Source: Cupriavidus necator
GTDB taxonomy: Bacteria > Pseudomonadota > Gammaproteobacteria > Burkholderiales > Burkholderiaceae
Length of the DNA stretch: 64,000 nt
Assembly: GCA_022041995.1 (NCBI GenBank)
Contig: CP074390.1
Location: 124,001 to 188,000 of the forward strand
Direction: 5' to 3'
Shown piece by piece: positions 1 through 9,648 of the stretch. A model generated the notes under the pieces. It worked only from the letters and a program-made list of their open reading frames with translations. It was not told the DNA's origin and made no database searches. Made by a program: the position numbers and the translations under genes. Numbering within the stretch: the stretch's first letter is position 1; each line of letters opens with the position of its first letter.

Positions 1-476
1 AGAACGGCCCGCCGGTGTCGGCAGTGCTGGACCGGGTCAAGGGCTGCAAGACCGTGCTGGCGCGCCACCCCGATATTCGCATCCTGTCCGACGACCAGGA
101 TGCCAAGGGCTCCCGCGAAGGCGGGCTGAACGTGATGCAGCTGTACCTGACGCGTTTTCCCAAGGTGGATGCGGTCTTCACCATCAACGACCCGCAGGCC
201 GTGGGCGCGGACCTGGCCGCGCGCCAGCTCAACCGCCGCGGCATCGTGATTGCCTCGGTCGACGGCGCGCCTGACATCGAGGCGGCGCTCAAGGCCGACA
301 CGCTGGTGCAGGCCTCGGCCAGCCAGGACCCGTGGGCCATTGCCCGCACTGCGGTGCAGCTGGGCGTGGGCATGATGAATGGCCAGCGCCCGCCCAACCC
401 GACCGTGCTGCTGCCGTCCACGCTGGTGACGCGCGCCAATGTCGGCCAGTACAAGGGCTGGGCCGCGCCGCGGTAA
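1..476 (+). CDS. frcB: Periplasmic sugar-binding protein of an ABC transporter, C-terminal part (FrcB-like)
   Basis: This is the 3' end of a gene that begins before the window; the reading frame is open from base 3. The 158 or so visible residues resemble the C-terminal lobe of ribose/fructose-type (periplasmic binding protein type 1) receptors: a stretch on 'VFTINDPQAVGA' followed by 'IVIASVDGAPDIEAAL', typical of the ligand-contacting hinge region. The protein would bind a sugar in the periplasm and deliver it to an ABC permease. It lies 44 bases before zwf, pgi and a sugar kinase, which supports fructose as substrate. The frcB name comes from my memory of the C. necator fructose locus and is an inference. 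Confidence 0.75.
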   Translation, partial: NGPPVSAVLDRVKGCKTVLARHPDIRILSDDQDAKGSREGGLNVMQLYLTRFPKVDAVFTINDPQAVGADLAARQLNRRGIVIASVDGAPDIEAALKADTLVQASASQDPWAIARTAVQLGVGMMNGQRPPNPTVLLPSTLVTRANVGQYKGWAAPR

Positions 477-520
477 GCGGCATGGCCGGCCCCTCCACCC
501 TTTTCTCTGTTTTCTGAACC

Positions 521-2017
521 ATGATGGCTAGCCACCCTGCCGGCGCTCCGGTGCCTGAACCTGCCCCGGAGTTCGATTTCATACTGTTCGGCGCCACCGG
601 CGACCTGGCGCGGCGCAAGCTGCTGCCGGCGCTGTTCGATGCCCACGCCGCCGGCTCGCTGCATCCGCGCGGGCGCATCCTGGCCCTGGGCAGCCAGCCG
701 CTGTCGCATGACGCCTACCTGGCGATGCTCGACGATGAAGTGCTGCCAGCGCTGGCGGGCAACGCCGCGGCGGCGGCGTGGCAGGGTTTTCTCGAGCGGA
801 TCCTGTACCTGCAGGTGGATGCCAACGCCGATTCCGGCTTCGATGCGCTGGCCGAGCTGGTCAATGCGCGCGCGGCGCCGGTGGTGGTGTTCTACCTGGC
901 CACGGCCCCGCACCTGTTCGTCACCATCTGCGAGCAACTGGCGCGCGTGGGCCTGACCGGCCAGCGCAGCCGCATCGTGCTGGAAAAGCCGCTCGGGCAC
1001 GACCTGGCCTCGTCCGAGGCCATCAACGCCGAAGTGGCGCGGCACTTTGCCGAGGACCAGATCTACCGGATCGACCACTACCTGGGCAAGGAGTCGGTGC
1101 AGAACCTGATGGCGGTGCGCTTTGGCAACGTGCTGTTCGAGCCGTTGTGGCGGCGCGAATGGGTGCGGCAGGTGCAGATCACCATCGCCGAAGAGCTGGG
1201 CGTGGAGCGCCGCGGCAACTTCTACGACGGCATCGGCGCACTGCGCGACATGGTGCAGAACCACCTGCTGCAGCTGCTGTGCATGGTCGCGATGGAGCCG
1301 CCCACGAGCCTGTCGGAAGACGCCATCCGCGATGAGAAGCTCAAGATCCTGAAGGCGCTGCGGCCGATCCGGCCGGAAGACGTGGCCGAGAAGGTGGTGC
1401 GCGGACAGTACTCCCGTGGCGCCGCGGGCGGCGACCCGGTGCCCGGCTATGCCAGTGAGCCCGGCATCGCGACCGACAGCCGCACCGAGACCTTCGTCGC
1501 CATCCGCGCCGAGATCGCCAACTGGCGCTGGGCCGGGGTGCCGTTCTACCTGCGCACCGGCAAGCGCATGCAGTCGCGCGTGGCGGAGATCGTGATCCAT
1601 TTCCACGACGTCCCCTACCCGCTGTTTCCGCATCCGCTGGGGGTCATGTCCGGCAACCGGCTGGTGATCACGCTGCAGCCCGAGGAAAGCATCCGGCTGT
1701 ACTTCCTGACCAAGCAGCCGGGCGACACGCAGGCACTGATTCCCGCCTCCCTCGACCTGCAGCTGAACACTGCCGCTCCCCGTGTGCGGCGCGTGGGCGC
1801 GTACGAGCGCCTGTTGCTCGACGTGATCCGCGGCCGGCTGGGCCTGTTCGTGCGGCGCGATGAGCAAGTGCAGGCGTGGCGCTGGGTCGCGCCCATCCTG
1901 AAGACATGGGAGAACTCCCCCGCGCCGCCCAAGCCTTACACCGCCGGCACCTGGGGCCCGGCGGCCTCGAGCGCCCTGCTGTCGCGAGACAGCATGGCCT
2001 GGCATGAAGAGATGTAG
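521..2017 (+). CDS. zwf: Glucose-6-phosphate 1-dehydrogenase
   Basis: The 498-residue product oxidises glucose 6-phosphate to 6-phosphogluconolactone with NAD(P)+, the entry step of the Entner-Doudoroff and oxidative pentose phosphate routes. The nucleotide-binding motif GATGDLA lies at residues 24-30 and the active-site signature RIDHYLGKE at 183-191, with catalytic-type His186. Length matches the family (about 490). Two adjacent ATGs (521 and 524) are possible starts. The gene sits between a sugar-binding protein and pgi (24-base gap), so it is probably part of one fructose-catabolic transcript. Cupriavidus usually carries several zwf copies, and this one appears dedicated to the sugar operon. 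Confidence 0.96.
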   Translation: MMASHPAGAPVPEPAPEFDFILFGATGDLARRKLLPALFDAHAAGSLHPRGRILALGSQPLSHDAYLAMLDDEVLPALAGNAAAAAWQGFLERILYLQVDANADSGFDALAELVNARAAPVVVFYLATAPHLFVTICEQLARVGLTGQRSRIVLEKPLGHDLASSEAINAEVARHFAEDQIYRIDHYLGKESVQNLMAVRFGNVLFEPLWRREWVRQVQITIAEELGVERRGNFYDGIGALRDMVQNHLLQLLCMVAMEPPTSLSEDAIRDEKLKILKALRPIRPEDVAEKVVRGQYSRGAAGGDPVPGYASEPGIATDSRTETFVAIRAEIANWRWAGVPFYLRTGKRMQSRVAEIVIHFHDVPYPLFPHPLGVMSGNRLVITLQPEESIRLYFLTKQPGDTQALIPASLDLQLNTAAPRVRRVGAYERLLLDVIRGRLGLFVRRDEQVQAWRWVAPILKTWENSPAPPKPYTAGTWGPAASSALLSRDSMAWHEEM

Positions 2018-2041
2018 CCCACGTATCGCGGAGTATCCGAG

Positions 2042-3676
2042 ATGACCACTTCCCTACCCGCCTGGCAAGCCCTGCGCGCGCACGCCGACACCCTGCGCGG
2101 CACCCATATGCGCGACTGGTTCGACGGCCCCCGCGGCCTGCTGCGCGCCGAGCGCTTCACCGCCGAAGCCTGCGGCCTGACGCTGGACTACGCCAAGAAC
2201 CGCATCACCGGCGAAACGCTGGCGTTGCTGTTCACCCTGGCTGGCCAGGCAGGCGTGGCCGAGCGGCGTGACGCCATGTTCTGCGGCGAACCGGTCAACA
2301 CCACCGAGCACCGCGCCGCACTGCATATCGCGCTGCGCGCCTATCCAGAGGATGGCTATCGCGCGCTCGGCGTGCCCGTGGGCGCGGATGTCGCCGCGGT
2401 GCTGGCACAGATCGAGCGCTTTGCCGGCGCGGTGCGCAGCGGCGCCTGGACCGGGTCCGATGGCCGCGCGATCACCGACATCGTCAATATCGGCATTGGC
2501 GGCTCGGACCTGGGCCCGCGCATGGTCTGCCGCGCCCTGGCAGGCGCGCAGACCACTGGCCCGCGCATGCACTTTGTCGCCAATGTCGACGGCAGCGATC
2601 TGGCACGCACGCTGTCCGGGCTGGATGCCGCCACCACGCTGGTGATCGTCTGCTCCAAGACCTTCACCACGCTGGAAACCATGGCCAACGCCTGCACCGC
2701 GCGCGACTGGTTCCGGCAGCAAGGCGTGACCCGTGCCGGGCTGGCGCGGCATTTCGTGGCGGTGTCGACCAACCGCGACGCGGTGGCCGAATTCGGTATC
2801 GACCCGGCCAATATGTTCCCGTTCTGGGACTGGGTGGGCGGGCGCTTCTCGCTGTGGTCCGCAGTGGGGCTGTCGATCGCCGTGGCCATCGGCTTCGAGC
2901 GCTTCCGGCAATTGCTGGACGGCGCGCGCGCGATGGACCTGCATTTCGCCAGCGCATCGCCCGAGCGCAACCTGCCGATGATCCTGGGCCTGCTCGACGT
3001 CTGGTACCGCAGCTTCCTCGGTGCCGGCAGCCGCTGCGTGGCGCCCTACTGCGAGCCGCTGGAACTGCTGCCGGCCTTCCTGCAGCAACTGGAAATGGAA
3101 AGCAACGGCAAGTCCGTCCGGCTTGACGGCGGCGCCCTCGATGCGGGCTCGGCCGCGGTGGTGTGGGGCACCACCGGCACCAACGGCCAGCACGCCTACT
3201 TCCAGATGATGCACCAGGGCTCGCAACTGGTTCCGGTAGACTTCATCGCCACGCTGGAACCAGTAAGCGACTTGCCCGGCCACCATACCAAGCTGCTGGC
3301 CAACTGTTTTGCGCAGGGCGAGGCGCTGCTGCGCGGGCGTACCGCCGACGAAGTGCGCGCGGAGGGCGTTGGTGACGAGGCGCTGGTGCCGCATCTGGTG
3401 TTCGAGGGCAACCGGCCCAGCAATACGCTGCTGCTGCAGCGGCTGGACCCGTACCACCTGGGTGCGCTGCTGGCGTTGTCGGAACACCGCACCTTGGTGC
3501 AGGGTGCGCTGTGGCAGATCAATTCGTTTGACCAGTGGGGCGTGGAACTCGGCAAGAAGCTGGCCGCGCCGATCCAGCGCGAACTGGAAGGCACGGCCGC
3601 AGCCGCCGCGCATGATGCCTCGACCGCCGCACTGATCCGGCGCGCCCGGGCAGTGCGGGCAACGGCCGCAAGCTAA
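2042..3676 (+). CDS. pgi: Glucose-6-phosphate isomerase
   Basis: The 544-residue cytosolic enzyme interconverts fructose 6-phosphate and glucose 6-phosphate. Here it would turn the product of the fructokinase into the substrate of Zwf, because the upper glycolytic phosphofructokinase step is typically missing in Cupriavidus. The family signatures are visible: '[14 protein letters not shown]' in the middle and '[14 protein letters not shown]' towards the C-terminus, followed by the '[12 protein letters not shown]' segment with the conserved lysine. Full length compared with about 549 residues in E. coli. It follows zwf by 24 bases and precedes the sugar kinase by 28 bases. Confidence 0.97.
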   Translation: MTTSLPAWQALRAHADTLRGTHMRDWFDGPRGLLRAERFTAEACGLTLDYAKNRITGETLALLFTLAGQAGVAERRDAMFCGEPVNTTEHRAALHIALRAYPEDGYRALGVPVGADVAAVLAQIERFAGAVRSGAWTGSDGRAITDIVNIGIGGSDLGPRMVCRALAGAQTTGPRMHFVANVDGSDLARTLSGLDAATTLVIVCSKTFTTLETMANACTARDWFRQQGVTRAGLARHFVAVSTNRDAVAEFGIDPANMFPFWDWVGGRFSLWSAVGLSIAVAIGFERFRQLLDGARAMDLHFASASPERNLPMILGLLDVWYRSFLGAGSRCVAPYCEPLELLPAFLQQLEMESNGKSVRLDGGALDAGSAAVVWGTTGTNGQHAYFQMMHQGSQLVPVDFIATLEPVSDLPGHHTKLLANCFAQGEALLRGRTADEVRAEGVGDEALVPHLVFEGNRPSNTLLLQRLDPYHLGALLALSEHRTLVQGALWQINSFDQWGVELGKKLAAPIQRELEGTAAAAAHDASTAALIRRARAVRATAAS

Positions 3677-3704
3677 CCCGCAGCAGACAACACAGGAGAC
3701 CCCA

Positions 3705-4661
3705 ATGTCCGCGCCCCTTCCCCGCTATGTCGTGTTCGGCGAAGCCCTGACCGACATGGTCCGCCAGGCCGACGGCAGCTGGCTGGGCCTGCCCGGCGGA
3801 TCATGCTGGAACGTGGCGCGCGTGGGCGCCCGGCTGGGCATTGCGACCGCCTTTGCGGGAGCCGTCAGCCAGGACCTGTTCGGCGATGACCTGGCGCAGG
3901 CCAGCGCTGACGCCGGCCTGGACCGCCGTTTCCTGCAGCGGGTGGCGCGCTCGCCGTTCCTGGCCTTTGTGGCCTCGCGCCATCCGCCGCAGTACTTCTT
4001 TGTCGGCGACGACAGCGCTGACCTGCATTTCGATCCGGCACGCCTGCCGGCTGGTTGGCGGCAGGCCGCGCAGGTGGTTCATTTCGGATCGATCAGCCTG
4101 GTGCGCCAGCCGCTGGCGGCACGGCTGTGCGAGGAGGCCACGCAGGCCGCGCGCGCCGGCAAGCGCATCGCCTTCGACCCCAACTACCGCGACCTGATGC
4201 GCACGCCCGGCTACCAGGAGGTGCTGGCCCATATGCTGGGACTGGCCACCTACATCAAGATTTCCGATGAAGACCTGGCCGGGCTGTTCCCGGCGCTCGA
4301 CACCGGCGCCGCGCTGGCGCGGGTACTGGCGATGGCGCCGGATGCCACCGTGATGCTGACGCGCGGCGCGCACGGCATGACCCTGCTCAAGGGTGGTGCC
4401 GTCATCGAGCAGGCGGCGATGCGGGTTGATGTTGTCGATACCGTGGGCTGCGGCGACGCGGCCATGGGTGGCTGGATGGCCGCTGTGCTGGGCGATGCCA
4501 CCCTCGACCTTGCCGCGCAGGCGCGCATGGCTGCGGCGGCGGCAGCGGTAGCCGCGACGCGTGCGGGCGCGTATCCGCCATTGCGGCGGGAAGTGGATGC
4601 GATATTGGCAGCTACACCTGCGGCAGGAACGCCGGCGACCGCAGCCGCAGCCCGATCGTAA
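3705..4661 (+). CDS. PfkB-family carbohydrate kinase, probable fructokinase
   Basis: The 318-residue product is a ribokinase/PfkB-type sugar kinase. The N-terminal 'VVFGEALTDMV...GGSCWNVARVGARLG' contains the PfkB substrate-binding signature, and 'VDTVGCGDAAMGGW' near residue 250 is the anion-hole/catalytic-base motif (Asp in GCGDA, a variant of the usual GAGDA). The start has a good ribosome site (AGGAG, 8 bases upstream). Its place after frcB-like, zwf and pgi genes makes fructose to fructose 6-phosphate the most likely reaction; specificity for another ketose or for 2-keto-3-deoxygluconate cannot be excluded from sequence alone. Confidence 0.9.
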   Translation: MSAPLPRYVVFGEALTDMVRQADGSWLGLPGGSCWNVARVGARLGIATAFAGAVSQDLFGDDLAQASADAGLDRRFLQRVARSPFLAFVASRHPPQYFFVGDDSADLHFDPARLPAGWRQAAQVVHFGSISLVRQPLAARLCEEATQAARAGKRIAFDPNYRDLMRTPGYQEVLAHMLGLATYIKISDEDLAGLFPALDTGAALARVLAMAPDATVMLTRGAHGMTLLKGGAVIEQAAMRVDVVDTVGCGDAAMGGWMAAVLGDATLDLAAQARMAAAAAAVAATRAGAYPPLRREVDAILAATPAAGTPATAAAARS

Positions 4662-4829
4662 AGAAGCGCGCGCCGTACCCGACCCATGCGCCACGCGCAT
4701 GCATTCATGCGGAGATATCGCTAACGTTCGCGCCCCGCCTTCTCCTAACATCAGCTGCATCATCTGCCAGGCCGGCTCTGGACGACACCGGCCCTTGCCC
4801 CCGGCAGCTGACACAGAGGAGGAGGACCG

Positions 4830-6155
4830 ATGCCAAACAGTGCTGCGCCGTCGAGCGCACCCTACACCCCGGCAGCGCCTGCGGCGCCCGCCATCCAGCC
4901 CAGCCAGCGCCGCCGCGCCATCATCGCCACGGTGATCGGCAACGGCCTGGAGTGGTTCGACTTCACCGTCTACAGCTTCTTCGCGGTCATCATCGCCAGG
5001 CTGTTCTTTCCCACCGGCGACGACCTCAGCTCGCTGCTCCTGGCCGTGGCCACCTTCGGCGTGGGCTTCTTCATGCGCCCGGTGGGCGGCATCGTGCTGG
5101 GCATCTACGCCGACCGCGTCGGCCGCAAGGCAGCACTGTCGCTGACCATCCTGCTGATGGCGCTGGGCACCACGCTGATCGGCATGGCGCCGACCTATGA
5201 CCAGGTCGGCATCTTCGCCCCGCTGCTGATCGTGGTCGCGCGCCTGATGCAGGGGTTCTCCGCCGGCGGCGAGATGGGCGGCGCCACCGCCTTCCTGACT
5301 GAGTACGCCCCGGCGCGCCAGCGTGCCTACTACTCCAGCTGGATCCAGGCCAGCATCGGCGTGGCCGTGCTGCTGGGCGCCGCGGTGGGCACCTTCGTCA
5401 CCAGTTCGCTGAGCACCGAGGCGCTCAACAGCTGGGGCTGGCGCCTGCCGTTCCTGCTGGGCATCGTGATCGGCCCGGTGGGCTACTACATCCGCCACCA
5501 CCTGGATGAAACCCCGACCTTCCGCGACAACGCCGAGCGCGCCGATTCACCGCTCAAGGAAATCGTGCAGGCCTACCCGGGCGAAACCCTGGCCAGCTTC
5601 TCGATGGTGATCCTGTGGACGGTGTGCACCTATGTGCTGCTGTTCTACATGCCGACCTACGCCGTCAAGGTGCTGAAGGTGCCGCAGGCCGATGGCTTTA
5701 TCGCCGGCATGGCAGGCGGCAGCGCCATCATGGTGTTCGCGCCGCTGGTGGGCCTGCTGGCAGACCGCATCGGCCGGCGCGTGCTGCTGAGCGGCTCGGC
5801 GCTGCTGATCCTGGTGCTGGCCTGGCCGATGTTCGCGTACATCAACCACACGCCCGGCCTGGCTTCGCTGCTGGTGTTCCAGCTGGTGTTCGGCGTACTG
5901 ATCGCCACCTATACCGGCCCGATCCTGGCGGCCTTCTCCGAGCTGTTCCCGGCACGCGTGCTGTCGACCGGCCTGTCGGTGGCCTACAACTTCGCGGTGA
6001 CGATCTTCGGCGGCTTTGCCTCGTTCATCATCACCTGGCTGATCGCCACCACGGGCAGCAGCATGGCCCCGGCCATCTACGTGATGATTGCCGCCGCCAT
6101 CAGCCTGGCCGGCACCCGCTTCGTGCGCGAACCTTCCTACCTGCAACAACGCTGA
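4830..6155 (+). CDS. MFS transporter, metabolite:H+ symporter type
   Basis: The 441-residue inner-membrane protein has about 12 hydrophobic segments. The motif 'IGNGLEWFDFTVYSFF' at residues 36-51 and the loop 'ADRVGRKAALS' are typical of the metabolite:H+ symporter subfamily (ShiA/ProP/KgtP-like), which imports organic acids, betaines or shikimate-like compounds. The start is preceded by a strong ribosome site (AGGAGGAGG). It ends one base before the amidohydrolase start codon (TGA-C-ATG), so the two are almost certainly translated from one mRNA. This suggests the transporter imports the amidohydrolase's substrate. Confidence 0.9.
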   Translation: MPNSAAPSSAPYTPAAPAAPAIQPSQRRRAIIATVIGNGLEWFDFTVYSFFAVIIARLFFPTGDDLSSLLLAVATFGVGFFMRPVGGIVLGIYADRVGRKAALSLTILLMALGTTLIGMAPTYDQVGIFAPLLIVVARLMQGFSAGGEMGGATAFLTEYAPARQRAYYSSWIQASIGVAVLLGAAVGTFVTSSLSTEALNSWGWRLPFLLGIVIGPVGYYIRHHLDETPTFRDNAERADSPLKEIVQAYPGETLASFSMVILWTVCTYVLLFYMPTYAVKVLKVPQADGFIAGMAGGSAIMVFAPLVGLLADRIGRRVLLSGSALLILVLAWPMFAYINHTPGLASLLVFQLVFGVLIATYTGPILAAFSELFPARVLSTGLSVAYNFAVTIFGGFASFIITWLIATTGSSMAPAIYVMIAAAISLAGTRFVREPSYLQQR

Positions 6156-6156
6156 C

Positions 6157-7395
6157 ATGTCCCAGAGTTCCCAGATCCTTTTCCACGGCGGCGATGTGCT
6201 CGAACCCGGCACGGGCGAGCTGCTGCGCGGCCACGACGTCCTGGTCGAAGGCGACCGGATTGCCGCGGTCGGCCCGGCCGTCGACGCCCCCAACGCACAG
6301 CGCATTGACGCGCGCGGCAAGACCGTGATGCCTGGCCTGATCGACTGCCACGTGCATGTGCTGGCCTCGCTGGCCAATCTCGGCCTGAACGCGGTGCAGC
6401 CCAATGTGCTGGTGGCGATCCGCGCGCTGCCGATCATGCAGCGCATGCTGGAGCGCGGCTTCACCACCGTGCGCGATGCCGGCGGCGCCGACTGGGGCCT
6501 GTCGCAGGCGGTTGCCACCGGGCTGGTGCCGGGCCCGCGCATCTTTGCGTCGGGCAAGGCGCTGTCGCAGACCGGCGGCCATGGTGATTTCCGTCCGCGC
6601 TCGGATGTGCTGGAGCCCTGTTCGTGCGCCTTCCGCGCCGGCGCCATCGCGCGCGTGGTGGATGGCGTCGACGCGGTGCGGCTGGCCGTGCGCGAAGAAA
6701 TCCAGAAGGGCGCCAACCAGATCAAGATCATGGCCTCGGGCGGCGTGGCCTCGCCCACCGACCCGATCGGCAACACCCAGTACAGCGAAGAGGAGATCCG
6801 CGCGATCGTGGCCGAAGCCGAAGCCGCGCAGACCTATGTGATGGCCCACGCCTACACCGGCCGCGCCATCACGCGCGCGGTGCGCTGCGGCGTACGCACC
6901 ATCGAGCACGGCAACCTGGTCGACCGTGCTGCCGCCGACGAGATGCGCAAGCACGGCGCCTTTGTCGTGCCGACACTGGTCACCTACGACGCGCTTGCGC
7001 GCGACGGCGCCCGCCTGGGCCTGCCGCCCGACTCGGTAGCCAAGATCGAGACCGTGCGCCAGGCCGGCCGCGACTCGCTGCGCATCTATGGCGATGCCGG
7101 CGTGCCGATGGGCTATGGCTCGGACCTGCTGGGCGAGATGCACGACCACCAGTCCGAAGAGTTCCGCATCCGCGCCGAGCTGCTCGGCAACCTGGAAGCA
7201 ATCCGCTCGGCCACCTCGATCGCCGCCGCCATCCTGCAGCGCGAAGGCGAACTCGGCACCGTGCGCGCCGGCGCGCTGGCCGACCTGCTGCTGGTCGACG
7301 GCAACCCCCTGGCCGATATCGGCCTGATCGCAGGCCAGGGCGAGCGCCTGAGCGTGGTGATGCAGGCCGGCCGCATCCATCGCCGCGCCGGCTGA
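6157..7395 (+). CDS. Metal-dependent amidohydrolase, imidazolonepropionase/Xaa-Pro dipeptidase-like
   Basis: The 412-residue cytosolic hydrolase belongs to the amidohydrolase superfamily. The metal-binding HxH is visible as His65-Val66-His67 in 'PGLIDCHVHV'. It is followed by the probable carbamylated lysine in 'IKIMASGGVASP', a His in 'VMAHAYTGRA', a His in 'RTIEHGNLV' and the Asp in 'YGSDLLGE'. The longer reading frame starts at 6088, but ATG 6157 immediately after the MFS stop fits the homologous N-terminus better. The substrate is unknown; the family hydrolyses cyclic amides and C-terminal dipeptides. The upstream transporter and the downstream LysR gene probably form one catabolic unit. 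Confidence 0.88.
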   Translation: MSQSSQILFHGGDVLEPGTGELLRGHDVLVEGDRIAAVGPAVDAPNAQRIDARGKTVMPGLIDCHVHVLASLANLGLNAVQPNVLVAIRALPIMQRMLERGFTTVRDAGGADWGLSQAVATGLVPGPRIFASGKALSQTGGHGDFRPRSDVLEPCSCAFRAGAIARVVDGVDAVRLAVREEIQKGANQIKIMASGGVASPTDPIGNTQYSEEEIRAIVAEAEAAQTYVMAHAYTGRAITRAVRCGVRTIEHGNLVDRAAADEMRKHGAFVVPTLVTYDALARDGARLGLPPDSVAKIETVRQAGRDSLRIYGDAGVPMGYGSDLLGEMHDHQSEEFRIRAELLGNLEAIRSATSIAAAILQREGELGTVRAGALADLLLVDGNPLADIGLIAGQGERLSVVMQAGRIHRRAG

Positions 7396-7491
7396 TCCGG
7401 CATGCCGCCGCCCGGACGATCCGGGCGGCGCCCCTGCCCGCTGGCCTGCGCCTGCGGTCTATCATGGAGGCATCTCCGACCAGAAGCCCCC

Positions 7492-8397
7492 ATGCGCATT
7501 TCCCCGCTCCCGCCCCTGCCCAACCTGGTCGCCTTTGAAGCCGCCATGCGGCACGGCAGCTTCACCCGCGCCGCGGCCGAGCTGCACCTGACGCAAAGCG
7601 CGATCAGCCGCCAGGTGGCCCAGCTTGAACGCTTTCTCGGGCGCAAGCTCTTTATCCGCGAACCGCGCGCGCTGCGCCTGACCGTCAGCGGCCAGCGCTA
7701 TGCCGAGGTGGTGCAGCGGCTGCTGGTGGGCTGCGCCGAGGCCACCGAAGACGTGATGAAGGTGCGCAGCCATAGCGCGTTGACGGTGGCCAGCTCCACC
7801 GGCGTGGCGGTGCTGTGGCTGACGCCGCGGCTGGCTTCGTTCCGCGAGGCGCACCCCGAGATCCAGCTGCGCCTGACCGTCAACGACAGCCTGGCGTCGC
7901 TGTCGCCGGCGGAGTTCGATATCGGCATGTACTACCTGCGTGAAGGCCCGCCGCCCGGGCTGGCGGCGCGACGGCTGTATGGCGAAGAGGTGTTCCCGGT
8001 ATGTGCACCCGGTTATCTGAACGGGCGCACGCTGGCGCCGTCTGCGCTGGTCAACGAAACGCTGCTGACGATCGACGACGGCCAGCGCCAGTGGATGTCC
8101 TGGCGGACCTGGCTGGCCCACCACGGCCTGCCTGACGCCACGCCGCGCAACGTGCTGACCTCCAACCAGTACCCGATCCTGCTGCAGCTGGCCATGGAAG
8201 GCCAGGGCATTGTGCTGGGCTGGCGCCATATGATCGACGCCTGCCTGCGCGAAGGCCTGCTGGTGCGCGCCAGCGAGGCCAGCGCCAGCCTGGGCGGCGG
8301 CTACTACGCGGTGTGGCCGCGCGACCGGATGGAACCGGCCGCGGCGCGCGCGTTCCGCAGCTGGCTGGTGCGGCAGGCGACGGCTGCACCAGCCTGA
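7492..8397 (+). CDS. LysR-family transcriptional regulator, GcvA-like
   Basis: The 301-residue regulator starts with a LysR winged helix-turn-helix: 'LVAFEAAMRHGSFTRAAAE' then 'TQSAISRQVAQLERFLGRKLF' within residues 12-55. A LysR substrate-binding domain follows. The wording of the first domain is closest to the GcvA subgroup. ATG 7492 is chosen because the helix-turn-helix starts about 10 residues later; the longer frame from 7402 would add an unlikely Arg-rich tail. It lies 96 bases after the amidohydrolase in the same direction, and its stop is 4 bases from the stop of the convergent Bug receptor gene. It probably controls the transporter-amidohydrolase pair. Confidence 0.9.
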   Translation: MRISPLPPLPNLVAFEAAMRHGSFTRAAAELHLTQSAISRQVAQLERFLGRKLFIREPRALRLTVSGQRYAEVVQRLLVGCAEATEDVMKVRSHSALTVASSTGVAVLWLTPRLASFREAHPEIQLRLTVNDSLASLSPAEFDIGMYYLREGPPPGLAARRLYGEEVFPVCAPGYLNGRTLAPSALVNETLLTIDDGQRQWMSWRTWLAHHGLPDATPRNVLTSNQYPILLQLAMEGQGIVLGWRHMIDACLREGLLVRASEASASLGGGYYAVWPRDRMEPAAARAFRSWLVRQATAAPA

Positions 8398-8401
8398 GCC
8401 C

Positions 8402-9373
8402 TCACGACCCCGCCTTGTAGTTCGTATCCTTGACGATCTTGACCCACCGCGCGGCATCCTCGGCAATGGTCGCGGCGAACTGCTCCGGCGTGCCACCCAC
8501 CACCTCATAGTCGATCGCTGCCAGGCGCTGCTTGATCTCGGGCTGCGCCAGGATGCGGTTCACTTCCTGGTTCAGCCGCGTGACGATCTCCCTGGGCGTG
8601 CCGGCCGGGGCCAGCAGGCCTGCCCAGGAATTGAAGGCCATGCCGTCATAGCCGGCCTCATGCATGGTCGGCACATCCGGCAGCGCCGGCGAGCGCTTGG
8701 ATGCGAACACCGCCAGCGGGCGCAGCTTGCCGGCCTTGATCATCGCCATGCCGTTGAACGGGTCGATGGTCATGTCGACCTCGCCCGCCACCACCGCCTG
8801 CATCTGCGGCCCGGTGCCGCGGTAAGACACGCTGACAACGTCCGGCGTGCCCGCCGCGGACTTGAAGGTGGCGCCGATCAGCTCGATCATGCTGCTGCCG
8901 GCCGACAGGCTCAGCGGCTTCGTCTTCGACTTGGCCAGCGCCACGAACTCCTGCACGGTCTTGGCCGGCACCGACGGGTGGACCACCATCACGAAGCCGA
9001 TATTGCTGATCTGCGAGACCGGCGCAAAGCTCTTCAGCGGCTCATAGCCCGCCTTGTACAGCACCGGGCTGAGGGTCTGCGCGCCGGCGCTGTTCAGCAG
9101 CAGCGTGTAGCCGTCCGGCGCCGCGCGCGCCACGATGTCCGTGCCGATGATGCCATTGGCGCCGGGGCGGTTTTCCACCACCACGGACTGCTTGAGCGCT
9201 TCGCCCAGCTTCTGCGAAATCAGCCGCGCCACCACATCGGTGGCCCCGCCTGGCGCAAACGGCACCACCATGCGGATCGGCTTGCTGGGATAGGTGTCAC
9301 TCCAGGCCAGCGCGGGCATCGCGCCCAGCATGGCGGCGCACAGCATCAGGCGGCGGCGCGAGTTCGGTTTCAT
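8402..9373 (-). CDS. Bug-family periplasmic solute receptor (tripartite tricarboxylate transporter type)
   Basis: The 323-residue protein has a Sec signal peptide (residues 1 to about 26: basic 'MKPNSRRR', a hydrophobic core, and cleavage probably after 'ALAWS'). Mature-domain hallmarks are 'YPSKPIRMVVPFAPGGATDVVAR', 'VVVENRPGANG' and 'DVPTMHEAGY'. Bug proteins bind carboxylates and other small acids in the periplasm. No TctA/TctB permease genes lie beside it, as is usual for Bordetella and Cupriavidus. ATG 9373 has an AGGAG ribosome site; the frame opens earlier at 9439 but without support. Confidence 0.93.
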   Translation of the reverse strand: MKPNSRRRLMLCAAMLGAMPALAWSDTYPSKPIRMVVPFAPGGATDVVARLISQKLGEALKQSVVVENRPGANGIIGTDIVARAAPDGYTLLLNSAGAQTLSPVLYKAGYEPLKSFAPVSQISNIGFVMVVHPSVPAKTVQEFVALAKSKTKPLSLSAGSSMIELIGATFKSAAGTPDVVSVSYRGTGPQMQAVVAGEVDMTIDPFNGMAMIKAGKLRPLAVFASKRSPALPDVPTMHEAGYDGMAFNSWAGLLAPAGTPREIVTRLNQEVNRILAQPEIKQRLAAIDYEVVGGTPEQFAATIAEDAARWVKIVKDTNYKAGS

Positions 9374-9466
9374 CGGGGTTGTCTCCTGGACGGCGGTGGC
9401 AGAAAGCCTGCGCCGGCATGGCCAGCGCCTGGCTGGCACCTGCCATTATTCATGGTTGTGAATTAT

Positions 9467-9494
9467 ATTTTACGCACATAAATTATCCCGTCAA
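9467..9494 (-). promoter_or_regulatory. Sigma-70-like promoter of the Bug receptor gene
   Basis: Read on the minus strand, TTGACG (9494-9489) is separated by 16 bases from TAAAAT (9472-9467). The surrounding 40 bases are strikingly AT-rich in an otherwise GC-rich region. The promoter lies about 95 bases before ATG 9373. The rest of the 9374-9648 gap shows no gene that I can support. Confidence 0.5.
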
Positions 9495-9648
9495 CCGAGG
9501 GTATGTGCGGACAGCCGCCCGCGGCGCATGCCCGAGCGCGTCACAGCCCGGTCGTCAGTGGGCCGGCGCCAGTCTTCGGCAGATAGACGTCCACGCGCGC
9601 GACTTGATGCACGACGCCTTCGACGCGGCTGCCGCCAACCCGCCGGGG

